This document shows positions 1 through 9,583 of a stretch of DNA of 64,000 bases, one piece after another. The notes under the pieces were generated by a model that was not told the DNA's origin, did no database searches, and saw only the letters and a list, made by a program, of their open reading frames with translations. Made by a program: the position numbers and the translations under genes. Origin of the DNA: Locusta migratoria (lineage: Eukaryota > Arthropoda > Insecta > Orthoptera > Acrididae); assembly GCA_026315105.1 (NCBI GenBank), contig CM048744.1:361709168-361773167 (forward strand), written 5' to 3'. How positions within the stretch are numbered: the stretch's first letter is position 1; the number at the start of each line of letters is the position of its first letter.

Positions 1-295
1 ACTCTAATGTGTACAAATGCCACATTAACATCAGTTAACAACGGCCATGGATAGTATGAGATTATAGATCGACTGTTTCGATTTATAGACGTAGCATAGT
101 GGGCGGGTGCTGGACTGTGGCGCGAAAGGTTGGTGTTTCGAAACCCGCCACTATTTAAATTTTCTTTTTTCCTAAAAGGGTTTCAGACACTCTTATTAAT
201 TTATTATTATTTTGGTCCAAAATGTTTGCAAAAACTTATAAAACTACAAATCTAAAGTGGGCCGTAAAGCACGTCAGTGCGATTTTTTTATTTGC
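1..295 (+). repeat. Dispersed repeat R1, copy 1, with tRNA-like core
   Basis: About 300 bp that recur at 24690-24993 with small differences: both begin with a CAGTTAACAACGGCCAT block, pass through a tRNA-like stretch (around 95-155, ending in a B-box-like GTTTCGAAACC), and end in an identical AAAACTTATAAAACTACAAA block. After about 295 the two copies diverge. The tRNA-like core suggests a Pol III-derived or SINE-like origin. The left end may lie outside the window. Family not recognised. Confidence 0.6.
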
Positions 296-864
296 CTTAT
301 GGCCGGTGCGTTCTCCCCTGGGCTGGCTGGACACGACACCGACTGCCACCTGGCGGCGGTGGGCAGAACTACGTGCGCCAGCAAGCTGCCGGCCTCCCGA
401 GGGAAAGGCCACGCCTATCCGCTACAACACTCGGCTTTCGGACGAAGAAGAATATCTGAGAATGATTCCTTAGTTTCTCCCTGCGTAAGCAATATTCAAA
501 ACTCCAGACACAGATATCGACGTCTGCCGATATTTCGGCAGGAAACCACCTTGCCGTTCACAAGGCAGTACTGCAGCTAGGAAGCAATGTTCTATGACGT
601 TTAAAACCTCGGTTTCCAATGACAACAGGAAAAACAAGAAGTAACGAGCAAGCAAGCAAACAGCAAAATCAACGACCAAAGTTTAAAAACGGCATTTTTC
701 AACGGGCGAAGTGGCATCAATTTTGTCCCTCTGTTTTTCTGACAAGTGACAAAGCAGGATTCCATGCAGAATTTAAGGACCCCCCCCCCCCCCAATCCCA
801 ATCCGTAAGGTTACCCGCTAGTTTTATTTCAGTCGCTTTCTTGATTACACAATCCCAATATTAC
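296..864. other. Unassigned stretch with part of a dispersed repeat and a C14 run
   Basis: No gene seen. It contains 470-612, an inverted copy of the sequence at 3729-3850, and a run of 14 C at 780-793. Short open frames across 222-580 rest on GC-rich non-coding sequence and do not resemble any protein I know. Confidence 0.5.
470..612 (-). repeat. Dispersed repeat R2, inverted copy
   Basis: Read on the minus strand this aligns with 3729-3850 on the plus strand: both start with AAACCGAGGTTTTAAACGTC, then share a GCTTCCT-GCTGCA stretch and a CTGCCGA-ATCGGC-GACGTCGAT block. Identity is moderate, so the copies are old. Both lie close to Penelope-like remnants, so they may be parts of that kind of element. 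Confidence 0.5.
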
Positions 865-1770
865 TAAATTTTTCCGGGCTGTCATGCCGTGGTCTTATGG
901 ATTTATTACTGAAACACAACGTCTCGTCCCCATCTGCGGAGGACATTTTCAAGGCGTTCGTGGCTCTTTTCTACGCCCGATACACACCCTGGCTCGCTAC
1001 TGACTGAAGCCAAACTCCGTTTACGAGGGTTCGGGCGCAGAGGTGTGACGTCAGAAGTTTTTGATATCCGCGCGTAATTCGTCGTTGACGATTGCCGTTG
1101 TAAAATGTTCAAATGTTTGTAGAGATTATAGGACTTAACTACGGGGTCATCAGTCCCTACACGTACAAACTACTTTCGAACTAGCTAATACTAAGGACGG
1201 CACAAATATCCATGCCCGAGGGGTGATTCGAACCCCCGACCGTAGTAGCCGTGCAGACAGTGACCGGCGCGCCGCAGTCCCCTCGGCCACCGCGGCCGGC
1301 TTGCCGTTGTCCATTGTTAATATCGTCCCACGGTGGAAGACTGTTACATTTCAACACCGGTATCCAGATTTCGTTCAGTTTCACGCCCTCCTCCGTCATA
1401 TTGAAATTATTGGGTTGTTTTACAATTTCTATTGCCTCTCCGTACAGTCTTTCGTGATAGCTATTTGTGGCTGCTCAAACCTGAGTCTTATCAAATTGAA
1501 TAAGGTGGTCCCCTGGTTGGAAAACATGTTCAGCAACAGCTGATCTGTCAATCTCTCACCTTCTACAGTTACCCTTGTGCTCTTCTAGTCGTTTTTCTCT
1601 GTTCTTTTTGTGGTACCCACGTGTACGTCTCCACAGCTACACGGAATCCTATAAATTCCCGCTTTCTCCAGCGGTTTGCGACCATCCTTCGCCGATTTCC
1701 GGTGATCCTCTATCTTCCAAGTACAGACTACCTACACAAACACTACGTACATACCACATAGCCTTCTTCG
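865..1770 (-). mobile_element. Penelope-like element remnant 1 (GIY-YIG end)
   Basis: On the minus strand, from about 1690 downward, the translation reads AGIYRIPCSCGDVHVGTTKR, the start of the GIY-YIG endonuclease that follows the reverse transcriptase in Penelope-like elements. Further on come AVAEH-like, HLIQFDKTQ-like and EGVKLNEIWIPVLKC stretches in shifted frames. The tail (905-1090) has a MSSADGDET-like block, which I associate with the 3' region of arthropod Penelope-like elements. The reverse transcriptase domain is absent. Several frameshifts and a SINE at 1102-1300 make it non-functional. Element boundaries are approximate. Confidence 0.7.
1102..1300 (-). mobile_element. tRNA-derived SINE, type 1
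   Basis: Reverse-strand copy of the commonest SINE in the window: tRNA-like head with a B box (GGGTTCGAATC) at the right, a body with GTGCCGTCCTTAGTAT, and the ACAAACATTTGAACATTT tail at the left. A 10-bp target duplication, TTGCCGTTGT, is at 1092-1101 and 1301-1310. It interrupts Penelope-like remnant 1. Confidence 0.92.
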
Positions 1771-1789
1771 AGTTAGTAATCTGCTTCGC

Positions 1790-2341
1790 GGCCAGTTCAT
1801 GGGCACAGCGTCTGGTACTACAGACCAACATTGCCACTGTTAGGAAAGGTCAAAGAAGTGTCCTATTAAGGCTGACTGGAGCCTTCAACACTACAACAGA
1901 CGAAGCACTCTGCGTGGTAGGCCTACTGGGGATACCACCAATAGACCTTACCCTACGACTAAGAGCTGCTATGTACTGCTGAAAGCGGGGAAATACGACA
2001 AGGTCCACGAACTTGTTGGACAAGAGATAACAGAACGGAGCCAACTAATTAAATGGAGAATGGACACATGGCAATCGGAATGGGAAAACTGCGAGAAAGG
2101 AATACATGTCTATGACTTTTTCCCGAATATAAGGGAACGTCTTCGAATGGGTCATATCAATCTCAGCCGGGGTATGATCCACTTCCTAACGGGACACGGC
2201 CCCTACCCCACACACCTCACACGTGTGGGTCTCAGTGACATTCCATGCTGTACGTGTGGAGAAATTGGGACCCCAGAACACACTGTCATACACTGTCAGC
2301 TCTACAAAACACACACTCACACTATGTTTGACACGACTTGA
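1790..2341 (+). pseudogene. C-terminal part of an R1-type LINE ORF2
   Basis: Two frames join into one product. The first covers about 1810-1974 (RKGQRSVLLRLTGAFNTT, then a LGIPPIDLTLRLRA stretch). After a one-base shift near 1975 it continues as LLKAGKYDKVHELVGQ, IKWRMDTWQSEW and a CCTCGEIGTPEHTVIHC zinc-knuckle-like motif (C-x2-C...H-x4-C). R1-type non-LTR retrotransposons end ORF2 with this kind of segment after the reverse transcriptase. The catalytic core itself is missing, so this is a 5'-truncated, frameshifted copy. Clade assignment (R1 versus a related I/LOA group) is from motif style only. Confidence 0.72.
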
Positions 2342-2915
2342 GACCTAAACGAACTAATACGAGATAAGAACGGGTGAGATATAATGAACAGGCTGACGAA
2401 TACACACAGAACGTAAGACGTAATGCAACACGAAACGCCCACAACAGAAGACAAAACATTTATGATGAATCTGATACTGAAAGCGCAAACAGTACAGATT
2501 ACACCACAGATGACAGCCCCGACACAGAGGACGATATAAACACAAGCGAAATGTAACCTACAGATAGATCCAATCATAAGAGTCTGAAAATGAGAAAACT
2601 CCAGGATGGAAGGGCTCGAAGTAAATTCCGAGGCCTCCCACCCTGGACTTTCCCCTCTTATTCTTCAGACTGTCACTCAAACCAATCTTTCCTATCTTCT
2701 ATTATTCTCTTCTTAAAATAGTTTTTAAGTTGCCTTTCCATTTTCCTTATGATAAGTTTTTATGCTTTTCTTTGTATTTTTTTATCTAATTACTGTACAT
2801 GTATAAAGAAAATAATGCATCACAGTCGCATAAATGTATCACATAGTTTTTGTAATCACGACCAGCTATATACCCAAAGGCAGCTGGTCCGCAACAAGGG
2901 TAAATAAAAAAATAA
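2342..2915 (+). mobile_element. 3' UTR of the R1-type LINE
   Basis: Follows the decayed ORF2 end without a break and finishes in GGTAAATAAAAAAATAAATG at about 2900-2919, which looks like a LINE 3' terminus. No other feature is seen in it. Confidence 0.5.
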
Positions 2916-2919
2916 ATGT

Positions 2920-3720
2920 CTAGGCTGTGTCCTGCAACAGCATATTTGCTGGGTTGTTGTAAACGTGTGTGACGCTGATGCTCAGTACACCCTGCTAAGA
3001 CAGTCCTAATTGTCTGACCAGCACGTGACGTGCCACAGCTTCACGGGATGCCGTAGACATCGGTCTTGCACAATCCAAGATGCTCCTTCACGGACCCTAA
3101 CAGCGCCTTCATTTTAAAAACACATATTTCACATCATATTTAAGTAAAACACGGGAAATATGATTGGAAATACTGTCGAAGTATGAGAGAAAGGCCATTT
3201 CCTCGGGTGCCGCCTCTGAGCTCTCACCACTAGCCCGTTGCACATTAACGCCCTTTTGATCTGCCCGTTACTGCAACCACACTGGCGAAAAGTGACTTCG
3301 CCGCGGTGGAGTAGCCGAGCGGCCTAAAGCGTCTCGCTGCGGAGCGCGCGGTTGCTCGCCGTGGAGGTTAGAGTCCTCCCTGGGGCATGGGTGTGTGTAT
3401 TTGTCCTTAGGTTAGCTTACCTAGGTTTAAGTAGATTGTAAGCTACGGACTGATGACCACGCAGTTTGGTCCGATAGATTTACAAACATTTGAACATTTG
3501 AATGAAAAGTGACTTCCAGGTGGGACAGTTCAGTTGACAAACTTTCCGGGACTGAGATGACAACTGGGTGGTGACAACTATCGGCCTGCAGACACAAATC
3601 TGTGTCAGTTGGTTTCCTGTAAATGGCGTGTCCCACCTCTAAACCAATACGTCAAGGAAGTGAAGGCCATCTCCATGGTGAAACGGATGTTGGCGTGGAT
3701 TGAATTTCGATGTTAAAAAA
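2920..3720 (-). mobile_element. Penelope-like element remnant 2 (RT end plus GIY-YIG)
   Basis: On the minus strand 3500-3640 encodes YRKPTDTDLCLQADSCHHP, which matches the YRKPTHTDxYLHxxSxHHP block near the end of Penelope-like reverse transcriptases. After a SINE (3300-3503), 2960-3110 encodes DVYGIP-SCGT, AGQTIRTV and TEHQRHTRLQQPSKYAVAGH: the GIY-YIG nuclease with the expected EHxRHxRLxxPxKSAVAEH region. A stop and gaps mark it as dead. This copy differs in sequence from remnant 1, so two subfamilies are present within 3 kb. Confidence 0.75.
3300..3503 (+). mobile_element. tRNA-derived SINE, type 2
   Basis: Head with GTGGAGTAGCCGAGCGG (A-box region) and GAGGTTAGAGTCCTCC (B-box region, one mismatch), then TTGTCCTTAGGTTAG, CTGATGACCACGCAGTTTGG and the ACAAACATTTGAACATTT tail. 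The 13-bp target duplication GAAAAGTGACTTC lies at 3287-3299 and 3504-3516. Inserted into Penelope-like remnant 2. Confidence 0.93.
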
Positions 3721-3728
3721 AATTACTG

Positions 3729-3850
3729 AAAACCGAGGTTTTAAACGTCGTTGCAGATTGCTTCCTCGCTGCAATATTGCCTTGAGAATGGCAGCGTATT
3801 CTCCTGCCGATGTATCGGGCGACGTCGATTTCCGTATCTGGCTGCTTACC
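3729..3850 (+). repeat. Dispersed repeat R2, direct copy
   Basis: Plus-strand partner of the inverted copy at 470-612 (see that entry). It is followed by about 520 bp (3851-4373) in which I see no gene. A 135-codon minus-strand frame over 3713-4120 has no recognisable motif and is probably chance. Confidence 0.5.
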
Positions 3851-4373
3851 CGTATGCTTTTTGAAGATATAAGGGTGGTTCTCTACTTTCATCGGTATGG
3901 GCGCTTTAAGTAGCACAATTCTGTCAGAGGTTGTGCTGTAAATGCACAACAAACCTAAGTTTCTTGTACTACCTTGCAGAATAATGCGGGAAACGCAATA
4001 GGCCCACTCACATATTGGGCGAGTGAAAAGAGTATTGCTTGTACGTGAGCTATTCTGTCTTACAGTCGTCATCGAACACCATTTCTCTAAATATAGCGAG
4101 AGGTTCTCATTTGTGTACAAAAATTGCTAGATGACATTTGAGGATAACATCAACTATGAATTACCGTTACATCATTAGTGATGCCGATAGGTCCGCCATA
4201 TTTGAGGTAAATTGGACTGGCGTCCGCCATGTTATTTGGGGTATCGACAGACAGCTGGTACGCCACATCCACTCGAGAATTTTACCTGTTTACAGTTCCA
4301 TGTTTCAAATAAAGATTGACTATTGAATACTGATGTGCATCAAGTTCCGCCAGACATTATGGAACCTGCGAAT

Positions 4374-4595
4374 TCTACATCTACAAGGGATACTCTGCAA
4401 ATCCCATCTAAGTGCCTGGCAGAGGGTTCATCGAACCACCATTATACTATTTATCTCCCATTCCATTCTCGAATAGCGCGCGGGAAGAAAGAACTCCGTT
4501 CGAGTTCTGAATTCTCGTATTTTATTCTGATGGTCATTTCAACCTATGTAAGTGGGAGACAACAATAGATTTTTGCATTCGGAGGAGAATGTTGG
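4374..4595 (-). mobile_element. LINE B, 3' end (outer part)
   Basis: Minus-strand 3' terminus of a jockey/CR1-like LINE. It contains the family's terminal signature ATACTCTGCAAATC, AGTGCCTGGCAGAGGGTTCA and the AATAGCGCGCGGGAAGAAAG region that encodes the ORF2 C-terminus. The hAT element at 4596-7222 cuts it, and the sequence resumes at 7223. The two flanks overlap by about 30 bp of LINE sequence, so either the target had a small local duplication or the flanks are two neighbouring copies. Confidence 0.7.
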
Positions 4596-4821
4596 CAGGG
4601 CCGGATCTAGGAGATTTGCCAAGGGGGACAAGCTTAAATTTGCCGCCCCTTCTTTCACCCCCCCCCCTGTAAGAATCCACTTTTTGACGCTACGGGGTTA
4701 CATATTTCTAAATAAATGTCACAATCTCACAAGATGAACTTATTTTATGACTGAATTAAGATAAAAGGAAAACAGAACATTTTTAATACATACAAAAATA
4801 TTACAAGACTACTCATCGTAC

Positions 4822-5011
4822 GCCGGCCCCGGTGGCCGAGGGGACTAAGGCGCTCTAGTCACGGTCTGCACGGCCACTACGGTCGGTGGTTCGAATTCCC
4901 CCTCGGGCATGGATATTTGTGCCGTCCTAGTTCGTAAGTACTTCATAAGTAGTTTGTAAGTTTAGGGACTGATGGCCCCGTAGTTTAGTCCCATAGACTA
5001 TACAAACATTT
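4822..5011 (+). mobile_element. tRNA-derived SINE, type 1
   Basis: Head GGTGGCCGAGGGGACTAAGG, B box GGTTCGAATTC, body GTGCCGTCCTAGTTCG and a tail ending ACAAACATT. A 12-bp target duplication TACTCATCGTAC lies at 4810-4821 and 5012-5023. It lies inside the hAT element, downstream of the transposase frame. Confidence 0.93.
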
Positions 5012-5089
5012 TACTCATCGTACAAAAATCAATTCAAAATTTCGCTTTTCGAGCTTTTTTTGCTGCAAAACTGTTTTTGGTATCATCAT

Positions 5090-6590
5090 AGTTTAGAGAA
5101 GCAGCTCGTTTGTGCTCTATGGATATTATACTCAGATTTGTTAAGCAGTCGTGCTCCTCAGGTGTATTTAATTAGTTTCAGCTTGCTGAAACTTCTTTCT
5201 CCAGACGAAACAGAAACTAGAATGGTAATATATATGTTAACGCTGTAGTAAGGTTGGGATACCCCTCTACCAATTTATTTTTATAAATTAATGTTGATGA
5301 TGCAGTGGAATCTTGCAAGGCTCTGTCCACTGCCAGCGCATGTTGTCTGAAACTTTCAATTTCAAGTTCTTCCTCGCTAAGATCTTCTGCCAGTTCCGCT
5401 GCTTTGGCCTTCAAGTACTCCACTTCCATTTCTCGAATTTGCACACCACACAGAAAACTAATTTTTGCACCAATTTTCTCAAGTGCGGTAAACCTGGTAC
5501 TAAGCTCTGTCAGTTATTCCTTATTTTTTCTGTGAATGTTGGATACTTCATCCTCACAAAGTTCATCGGGCATTTTCTTCTTTCTTTGAATCCTTTTTTC
5601 GGAGAATACCGTTGATAACTCATTATCTTCTGCTAGCACTTTGGCCTCAGAAATAGCTTCAGAGGTACAAGAATCCCGGGAAGTTTTGAGAAAGCCCAAA
5701 AGTCCTTGAATGTTTCGAACAGCTTTATCAATTGTAAAGTATTAACTTCGCAGAAACTCATTAACATGAGCAATTTATATTAATATTGCATACCAGAAAC
5801 AAGTTAAAGTAATGAATTTGAGTTTTCTCATATTTTTTTAAAATAGATCTTGTCTCTGATTTTGTTTCTGGTGTTGACAATTTATAAGTTTCAGTTTCTT
5901 CCTGGGCCTTCAAAACTTTATGAAAATGCTTGTAAACAGCTTCAACCGCATCTAATCTTGCAGATCACTTGCTGAATGTCTGCTGAATTTGCTCCTACTA
6001 AATTTAAAGAGTGAGCAGCACATGGTACGAAGTAGGCCAGTTCATTCTTCTGAAGTATTCTTGACTGGACCCCTTTGTACTTTCCAGCCCTTTTTGCCCC
6101 ATTGTCATGAGACTGCCCCCTGCAGTACTTAGTGTTCAACCCATCTTGTTCCAATTTTTGCAGTATCTCTTGACTAAGGCCTTCTCCTGTTTTGTCTGTA
6201 ACTGTAAAAAAATCAGTAAAACTTTCCACAACCTCTGAGTCATTCGACTTGACATATCGAATTACTGGTGTCATCTGCGCATTGTGACTGATATCTGGAG
6301 TGCAGTCAAACATCAGTGAAAAGTATTTAGCAACTAAAATATCTTTAATTATATCTTGTTTTATTTTGTCAGAAATCAAGTCACGGAACTCATCTTGTAT
6401 AATTTTGTAAAAATAGCTAATCTGGCCTTTCTTGTGACGTTCAAAACGCAGACGAAGGGGAACACTATAGTATGAGATCAATTGTATTTAGAAATTTGCC
6501 GCTATGTGGATCACCAAAATCACCATCTTCTTTTGTTCCTCTAAAAGGACTTCCTTGCTTAGCTAGAAAAAGGACAGCATCAATAATACA
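5090..6590 (-). pseudogene. hAT transposase (DUF4371/ZMYM1-like), broken
   Basis: Cut-and-paste transposase of the hAT superfamily. Reading 5' to 3' on the minus strand: IIDAVLFLAKQGSPFRGTKE then GDPHSGKFL (about 6480-6590); FYKIIQDEFRDLISDKI with LMFDCTPDISH, where the D of FDCTPDISH is a likely catalytic site; then CRGQSHDNGAKRAGKYKGVQ and FVPCAAHSLNLVG (to about 5942), a continuous 179-codon frame. A coiled, acidic stretch follows (about 5260-5700) with several frame breaks. The C-terminal dimerisation signature GERSFSKLKLIK is at about 5180-5215, reached by a frameshift near 5255, and a stop comes three codons later. The cysteine and histidine pattern matches ZMYM1-like hAT transposases. 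The copy is non-functional because of multiple frameshifts. Confidence 0.82.
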
Positions 6591-6611
6591 GTGAGATTCC
6601 TCCTGTTTTAT

Positions 6612-6845
6612 CTGGTCTTGCTGCCCAGTGTGCAATACTTATCAGGTGGGTTTGTCGGAGGACATCGAAAGTGTCGAAAGAAGGGCAGCTTGTTTTGTAT
6701 TGTCGTGATACAGGGGAGACAGCGTCACGGAAATGATACAGGATCTGGGATGGGAATCATTAGAACAAAGGCGTTTATCGCTGCAACGTCGGCTACTTAC
6801 GAAACTACAATCGTCAACGTTATTCAAATTCACCTGTTCTACAAA
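6612..6845 (+). mobile_element. LINE 3' coding scrap inside the hAT element
   Basis: Plus-strand sequence that in shifted frames reads QVGLSEDIESVERRA and LSRYRGDSVTEMIQDLGWES, the conserved ORF2 C-terminal region of the local jockey/CR1-like LINE. It is truncated on both sides and lies in the 5' part of the transposase region. Confidence 0.75.
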
Positions 6846-7222
6846 TATTACCTTGATATGAAATATGAATATTCATTTGTCTGAAAAAGGAAATCTATGC
6901 AAACTAATAAACATTGTGCATTTACTTATGCAATAACGCAAATATCTCCCTCATTCTGGCTAATATCTAGTAGATTTTTAAAGTTTGATTAGCTGAAGTA
7001 CCTGTGACAGGGCAACACTGAAGTCAGCAACCAGGAATTTTAGTTTTATTAAACGATTTCGGTATTTCTTGCAGTCATTTTACTTTTAATAATTTTGTAT
7101 CAGTTAATTTAATTAAATTATACCAGAAAGATACATTCTGTAAATAAAAAAAATAAAAAAAGAAGAGAGTCGGTCAAAATTTGCCGCCCTCTAAATTCTG
7201 CCCCCCTCTAGATCCGGCCCTG

Positions 7223-7433
7223 ATGTTGGAGATATATTTTCGCATTCGGAGGAGAATGTTGGCGATTGGAGTTTCGCAAGTAGCCCACGCTGCAGCGATG
7301 AGCGCCGTTGTTGTAATGATTCCCATCCCAGATCCTGTATCATTTCCGTAACGCTGTCTCCTCTGTATCGTGACAATACCAAACGAGTTGCCCATCTTTG
7401 GACTCTTTCGATATCCTCCGTCAAACCCACCTA
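7223..7433 (-). mobile_element. LINE B, middle part (ORF2 C-terminus)
   Basis: Minus-strand frame starts at GLTEDIERVQRWATRLVLSR and runs into the 3' UTR. The next residues upstream in the family, HPYQV, are at 9584-9598, on the far side of LINE A. LINE A therefore landed within this codon run, and this piece and 9584-11005 were once contiguous. Confidence 0.8.
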
Positions 7434-9583
7434 CATCTACATCTACATAGATACTCTGCAAATCACATTTAAGTGCCTGGCAGAGGGTTCATTAACCACT
7501 TTCATAACTTTACTCTACCGTTCCATTCTCTAATAGCGCGCGGGAAGAAAGAACACCTAAATCGTTCCGTTTTCGATCTGATTTCTCTTATTTTATTGGT
7601 ATGGTCATGTCTCCCTAAGAAGGTGGGTGCTAGCAAAATATTTTCACATTCAGAACTAAAAGTCGGTGATTGAAACTTCGCAAACAGATCACGCCGCAAT
7701 GAATAACGTCTTTCTTTTAATGATTTCCACCCCAATTCGTGCAACATTTCCGTGACGCTTTCCCCCCCGTAACGTGATAAAACAAAACGAGCTGCCCTTC
7801 TCTGAACCTTCTCAATGTCTTCCGTCAGGCCCACCTTGTGAGGGTCCCACAAGGGGCAACAGTACTCCAGGAGAGGACGCACAAGTGTGATGTAGGCAGT
7901 CTCTTTGGTGGAGCTGGTGCATCTTCTAAGCGTTCTGCCAATGAAACGTAACCTTTGGTTCGCCTTCCCCACAATATTTTCTATGTGTTCTCTCCAGTCA
8001 AAGTTGTTCGTAATTGTAACTCCTAGGTATTTGGTAGAATTTACGACCTTAAGGTTTGACTGATTTATCGCGTAATTGAAGTTCAGCGGATTTCTTTTAG
8101 TGGTCATGTGCATTACTTCACACTTTTCTTTATTTAGTGTCAATTGCCAATTTTCGCACCAAGTAGAAATTTTGTCTAAATCGCTTTGCAGTTGCTTTTG
8201 ATCCTCTGTTGACTTCACTAACCGATAAACGACAGCATCATCCGCGAACAGATTAAGGGAGCTATTCAGATTATCTCATAAATCGTTTATAAACACGAGG
8301 AAGAGTAGGGGACCTATAACGATTCCCTGTGGAATGCCATATATCACTTCTGTTTTACTCGATGACTTACCGTCAATTACAACGAACTGTGTCCTTTCTG
8401 ATAGGAAATCGTGAATCCAATCGCAAAATTGGGGAGATATTCCATAAGCACGCAATTTCATTAGAAGCCGCTTGTGAGGTACAGTGTCAAAAGCCTTCCG
8501 GAAATCCAGAAATATGGAATCGATTTGAGATCCCTTGTCGATGGCACTTAACACTTCAAATGAATAAAGGGCTAGCTGCGTTTCGCAAGAGTAATACTTT
8601 CTGAATCCGTGCTGACTATTGGTTAATAGGTCGTTCTGTTCTAGGTAGTTCATAATATTCGAACAAAGTATATGTTCCAAAATCCTACTGCAAATCGACG
8701 TCAATGAGATAGGCCTGTAATTTTGGGGATCACTCCTATTGCCTTTCTTGAATATTGGAGTAACTTGGGCAACTTTCCAGTCTTTGGGTACGGATCTTTC
8801 GCTTAGTGATCTGTTGTAAATTATAGCTAAGTACGGAACTATTGCATCAGCGTACTCTGAGAGGAATCTAGTTGGTATACAATCTGGCCCGGAAGATTTA
8901 TTTTTGTTTAGAGACTTAAGTTGTTTTACTACTCCAGGAACATCTACTTCTAAGTTTCGCATGCTGGCAGCTGTTCTTGGATTGAATACTGGAGTGTTCA
9001 CTTCGTCTTCTTTGGTGAAAGAATTTCGGAAAGCTGTGTTTAGTAATTCTGCCTTAGCAGTAATGTCGTCGGTGGTATTACCATTGCTATCGCTTAGTGA
9101 AAGTATTGTTTGTGTTTTGCCGCTAGTGTACTTCACATATGACCAGAATTTCTTTGGATTTTCTGTAAGATTACGAGACAGGATTTCGTTGTGGAAACAA
9201 CTATAAGATTCTCGCATTGAAGTCGCGCTAGGTTGCGAGTTTCAGTAAATGATTGCCAGTCTTGCGGATTCTGTGTCTTTTTAAATTTTGTATGCGTTTT
9301 TCTTTGTTTCTGCAACAGTGATCTGACCTGTATTGTGTACCACGGGGGGTCAGCACCCTCTTTTATTAATTTATTTGATATAAATCTCTCGATTGCTACT
9401 GATATTATGTCTTTGAAAGTAAGCCACAACTGATCTACACTCGCATTTTTAGTTTTGAAGGACTGGAGACTATCACTCAGGAAAGCGTGAAGCGAATTTT
9501 TATCTGCTTTATTGAATAGATATATATTTCGTTTATTTTTGGTGCATTTGGGAATGTAGATATTTAGTCTCGCTACTACCTGA
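7434..9583 (-). mobile_element. LINE A, 5'-truncated jockey/CR1-like copy nested in LINE B
   Basis: Its 3' end is the (CATCTA) tail at 7434-7447 and its 5' end lies in the linker before the reverse transcriptase (minus-strand ARLNIYIPKCTKNKRN at about 9530-9580). Flanking LINE B sequence is cut between ...CCCACCT (7427-7433) and CCTGATAAGG (9583 on), with only a 3-4 base (A)CCT repeat as target duplication. No endonuclease domain remains. This is the least damaged reverse transcriptase copy in the window. Confidence 0.85.
7502..9217 (-). pseudogene. LINE A reverse transcriptase, one stop codon and one frameshift
   Basis: RNA-directed DNA polymerase of a non-LTR retrotransposon. Motifs in order: NKSSGPDCIPTRFL (RT0/1), VTPIFKKGNRSDPQNYRPIS, QHGFRKYYSCETQL, IFLDFRKAFDTVPHKRLL (motif A with D), GIPQGIVIGPLLFLVFINDL, then LNLFADDAVVYRL (catalytic FADD, near 8240), KCEVMHMTTKRNP, STKYLGVTITN and, near the end, LRPLLEYC-type and RAIREWNGRV sequence. 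The frame is open for about 572 codons except for one TGA at 8276-8278, where related copies have GGA (Gly). A frameshift near 9225 separates it from its upstream linker. Related copies in this window are far more damaged, so this is a comparatively young insertion. Confidence 0.88.

Larger units (their letters stand above)
4596..7222 (-). mobile_element. hAT-like DNA transposon (DUF4371/ZMYM type) with TIRs
   Basis: The ends are CAGGGCCGGATCTAG at 4596-4610 and its exact reverse complement at 7208-7222. Flanks share ATGTTGG (left 4589-4595, right 7223-7229), i.e. 7 of the 8 bp expected for a hAT target duplication. A decayed minus-strand transposase fills much of the interior. The element carries a nested SINE (4822-5011) and a plus-strand LINE scrap (about 6612-6845). 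It sits inside 3'-terminal sequence of LINE B. Confidence 0.75.

Noticed and set aside
3713..4120. 135-codon minus-strand frame beside Penelope remnant 2
   Set aside because: Its first part overlaps dispersed repeat R2 and no domain is recognisable.
5217..5699. Separate small genes on the minus strand with coiled-coil-like acidic sequence
   Set aside because: They are frame-broken continuations of the hAT transposase, confirmed by the GERSFSKLKLIK dimerisation motif just downstream.
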